Source: Streptomyces sp. B3I8
Lineage (GTDB): Bacteria; Actinomycetota; Actinomycetes; Streptomycetales; Streptomycetaceae
Direction of reading: 5' to 3'
Length of the DNA stretch: 64,000 nt
Assembly (NCBI RefSeq): GCF_030816915.1
Contig: NZ_JAUSYN010000002.1
Span: 744,001 to 808,000, forward strand
Both the position numbers and the translations under genes were made by a program. The notes under the pieces are model-generated. The model was given only the letters and a program-made list of their open reading frames with translations, did no database searches and had not been told where the DNA came from. This document shows positions 62,803 through 64,000 of this stretch, piece after piece; within the stretch, counting starts at the first letter, position 1, and the number at the start of each line of letters is the position of its first letter.

Positions 62803-64000
62803 CATGGCGCTCTCCCGACGTACCCTTCTCGGCCTGGCCGCCGGCGTACCGGCCTCCGCGGCCCTGGCGGCCTGCGGCTCTTCCGGACCCGGCTCCGGCA
62901 AAGGGGCCACGTACTGGTACCTGAACGGCCAACCGCAGGAAGGCGTCAGGGCCGGGGCGGTGGACGCGTTCAACAAGGCCCATTCCAAGACGCAGATCAA
63001 GGACACGACCTACCAGAACGACGCGTACAAGACGAAGATCAAGACCGCCATCGGTGCCGGGAAGGCGCCCACCATCATCTGGGGCTGGGGCGGCGGGACG
63101 CTGCGCACCTACGTGGCGGCGGGGCAGGTCGAGGACCTCACGTCGTGGTTCGACTCCCACTCCGACATCAAGAAGCGGCTGTTCCCCTCCTCGTTCGGCG
63201 CGGCGACCGTCGACGGCAAGATCTACGCGATGCCGTGCGAAACGGTGCAGCCGATCATCCTCTACTACAACAGGAGGGTCTTCGAGAGGATCGGCGCGGA
63301 ACCGCCGAAGTCGTGGGACGACATCATGGCGCTGGTCCCCAGGTTCAACGCGAAGGGCATAGCGCCGTTCTCCCTCGGCGGTCAGTCCCGCTGGACGAAC
63401 ATGATGTGGCTGGAGTTCCTGTTCGACCGCATCGGCGGTGCGCAGCTGTTCCAGTCGATCGCCGAGGGCGAGAAGAACGCCTGGTCCCAGCCGGACGCCA
63501 TCGACGCGCTGACCAAGGTGCAGGACCTGGCCAAGGCGCACGGGTTCGTCAAGGGCTTCTCGTCGATCACCGCGGACTCCAACGCCGACCAGGCGCTGCT
63601 GTACACGGACAGGGCCGCGATGATGCTGCACGGCGCCTGGTCGTACGGCATCCAGAAGAACGACGGCAAGAAATTCGTCTCCAGTGGCGCGCTGGGTTAC
63701 ATGACCTTCCCGCCGGTGGAGGGTGGCAAGGGCGATCCGAGCGACACGGTCGGCAACCCCGCGCAGTACCTGTCGATCTCCTCGAAGGCGAGTGCCGAGC
63801 AGAAGAAGGTGGCCAGGGACTTCTTCGCCACGGGTGTCCTGCAGGACGAGGAGGTGAAGAAGTGGATCGACAACGGGTCGGTGCCGATCCGGCTGGGCAC
63901 GGAGAAACTGCTGGCCGCCTCGGACAGTGCCGACTTCCTGAAGTTCACCTATGACATCGCCAGCAAGGCGAAGGTGTTCGGGCAGTCCTGGGACCAGGCG
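62803..64000 (+). CDS. Sugar ABC transporter substrate-binding lipoprotein, partial
   Basis: The first 399 residues are present; the gene continues beyond the window. The N-terminus is a twin-arginine lipoprotein signal (SRRTLLGLAAGVPAS, lipobox LAAC). The body is an extracellular solute-binding protein family 1 fold with YNRRVFERIGAEPPKSWDDI, TVGNPAQYLSISSKAS and a long hinge region. Context (divergent LacI regulator, GAAA...TTTC operators) is like BxlE-type xylo-oligosaccharide importers, but the ligand cannot be fixed from sequence. GGAGAAAAG precedes the ATG at 62803. Permeases are expected just downstream. Confidence 0.87.

Overview
The window is very GC-rich and strongly codon-biased. 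GTG starts, overlapping ATGA/GTGA gene junctions, leaderless promoters with a TANNNT -10 box, twin-arginine lipoproteins and actinobacterial families (Streptomyces-type XylA, a roadblock/LC7 protein, DUF5709, DUF4097, SpoIIE-type phosphatase) all point to a Streptomyces chromosome. No rRNA, tRNA, CRISPR array or prophage was seen.

Layout. 1-9500: the end of an epoxide hydrolase, then a sugar operon (lipoprotein, two permeases, LacI regulator, GH5-like and GH3 glycosidases) and a wrecked vWA/TerF gene. 9533-12582: a DUF4177 protein, an 825-bp empty stretch and an OmpR-type two-component system. 12488-22862: a compact biosynthetic cluster with a tyrosine-type MIO ammonia-lyase/aminomutase, two FOXRED2-like flavoproteins, an FMN alpha-hydroxy-acid oxidase, an atypical P450, an MFS transporter and an ANL ligase. 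23413-26780: a PAS-GAF-SpoIIE phosphatase, YjbQ and a further flavin monooxygenase. 26880-34588: an MltG pseudogene, an ABC exporter with its divergent MarR regulator, an L,D-transpeptidase and an asymmetric heterodimeric ABC exporter. 34656-38500: an ABC-2 exporter with a DUF4097 protein, a MITE-like element, and a ribbon-helix-helix gene with decamer repeat arrays. 38714-47513: housekeeping genes (SKI2-like helicase, TesB thioesterase, roadblock protein, methyltransferase, hypotheticals). 47932-52035: the xylose locus (xylA, divergent xylB and a ROK regulator). 52279-57089: an amidase, a GAF regulator with an aldehyde dehydrogenase, then two decayed genes. 57520-59175: three small membrane proteins, two carrying Mrr-like nuclease domains. 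59647-64000: a DEAD-box helicase, a LacI regulator and the start of another sugar ABC operon.

The most interesting part is the 12.5-22.9 kb cluster. Three promoters, two divergent at 14003-14064 and one at 22863-22900, share a 14-bp imperfect palindrome 11 bp from a TANNNT -10 box that lies exactly 7 nt from a start codon. This places both arms of the cluster under one putative regulator with leaderless transcripts. The expected chemistry is tyrosine deamination or isomerisation, flavin oxygenation (possibly at nitrogen), alpha-hydroxy acid oxidation, an unusual P450 step and adenylation. I could not match the combination to a known product. Other standout signals are the decamer operator-like arrays beside the ribbon-helix-helix gene, a micro-inversion in the TerF pseudogene, a MITE inserted exactly at a stop codon, and the membrane-anchored nuclease operon.
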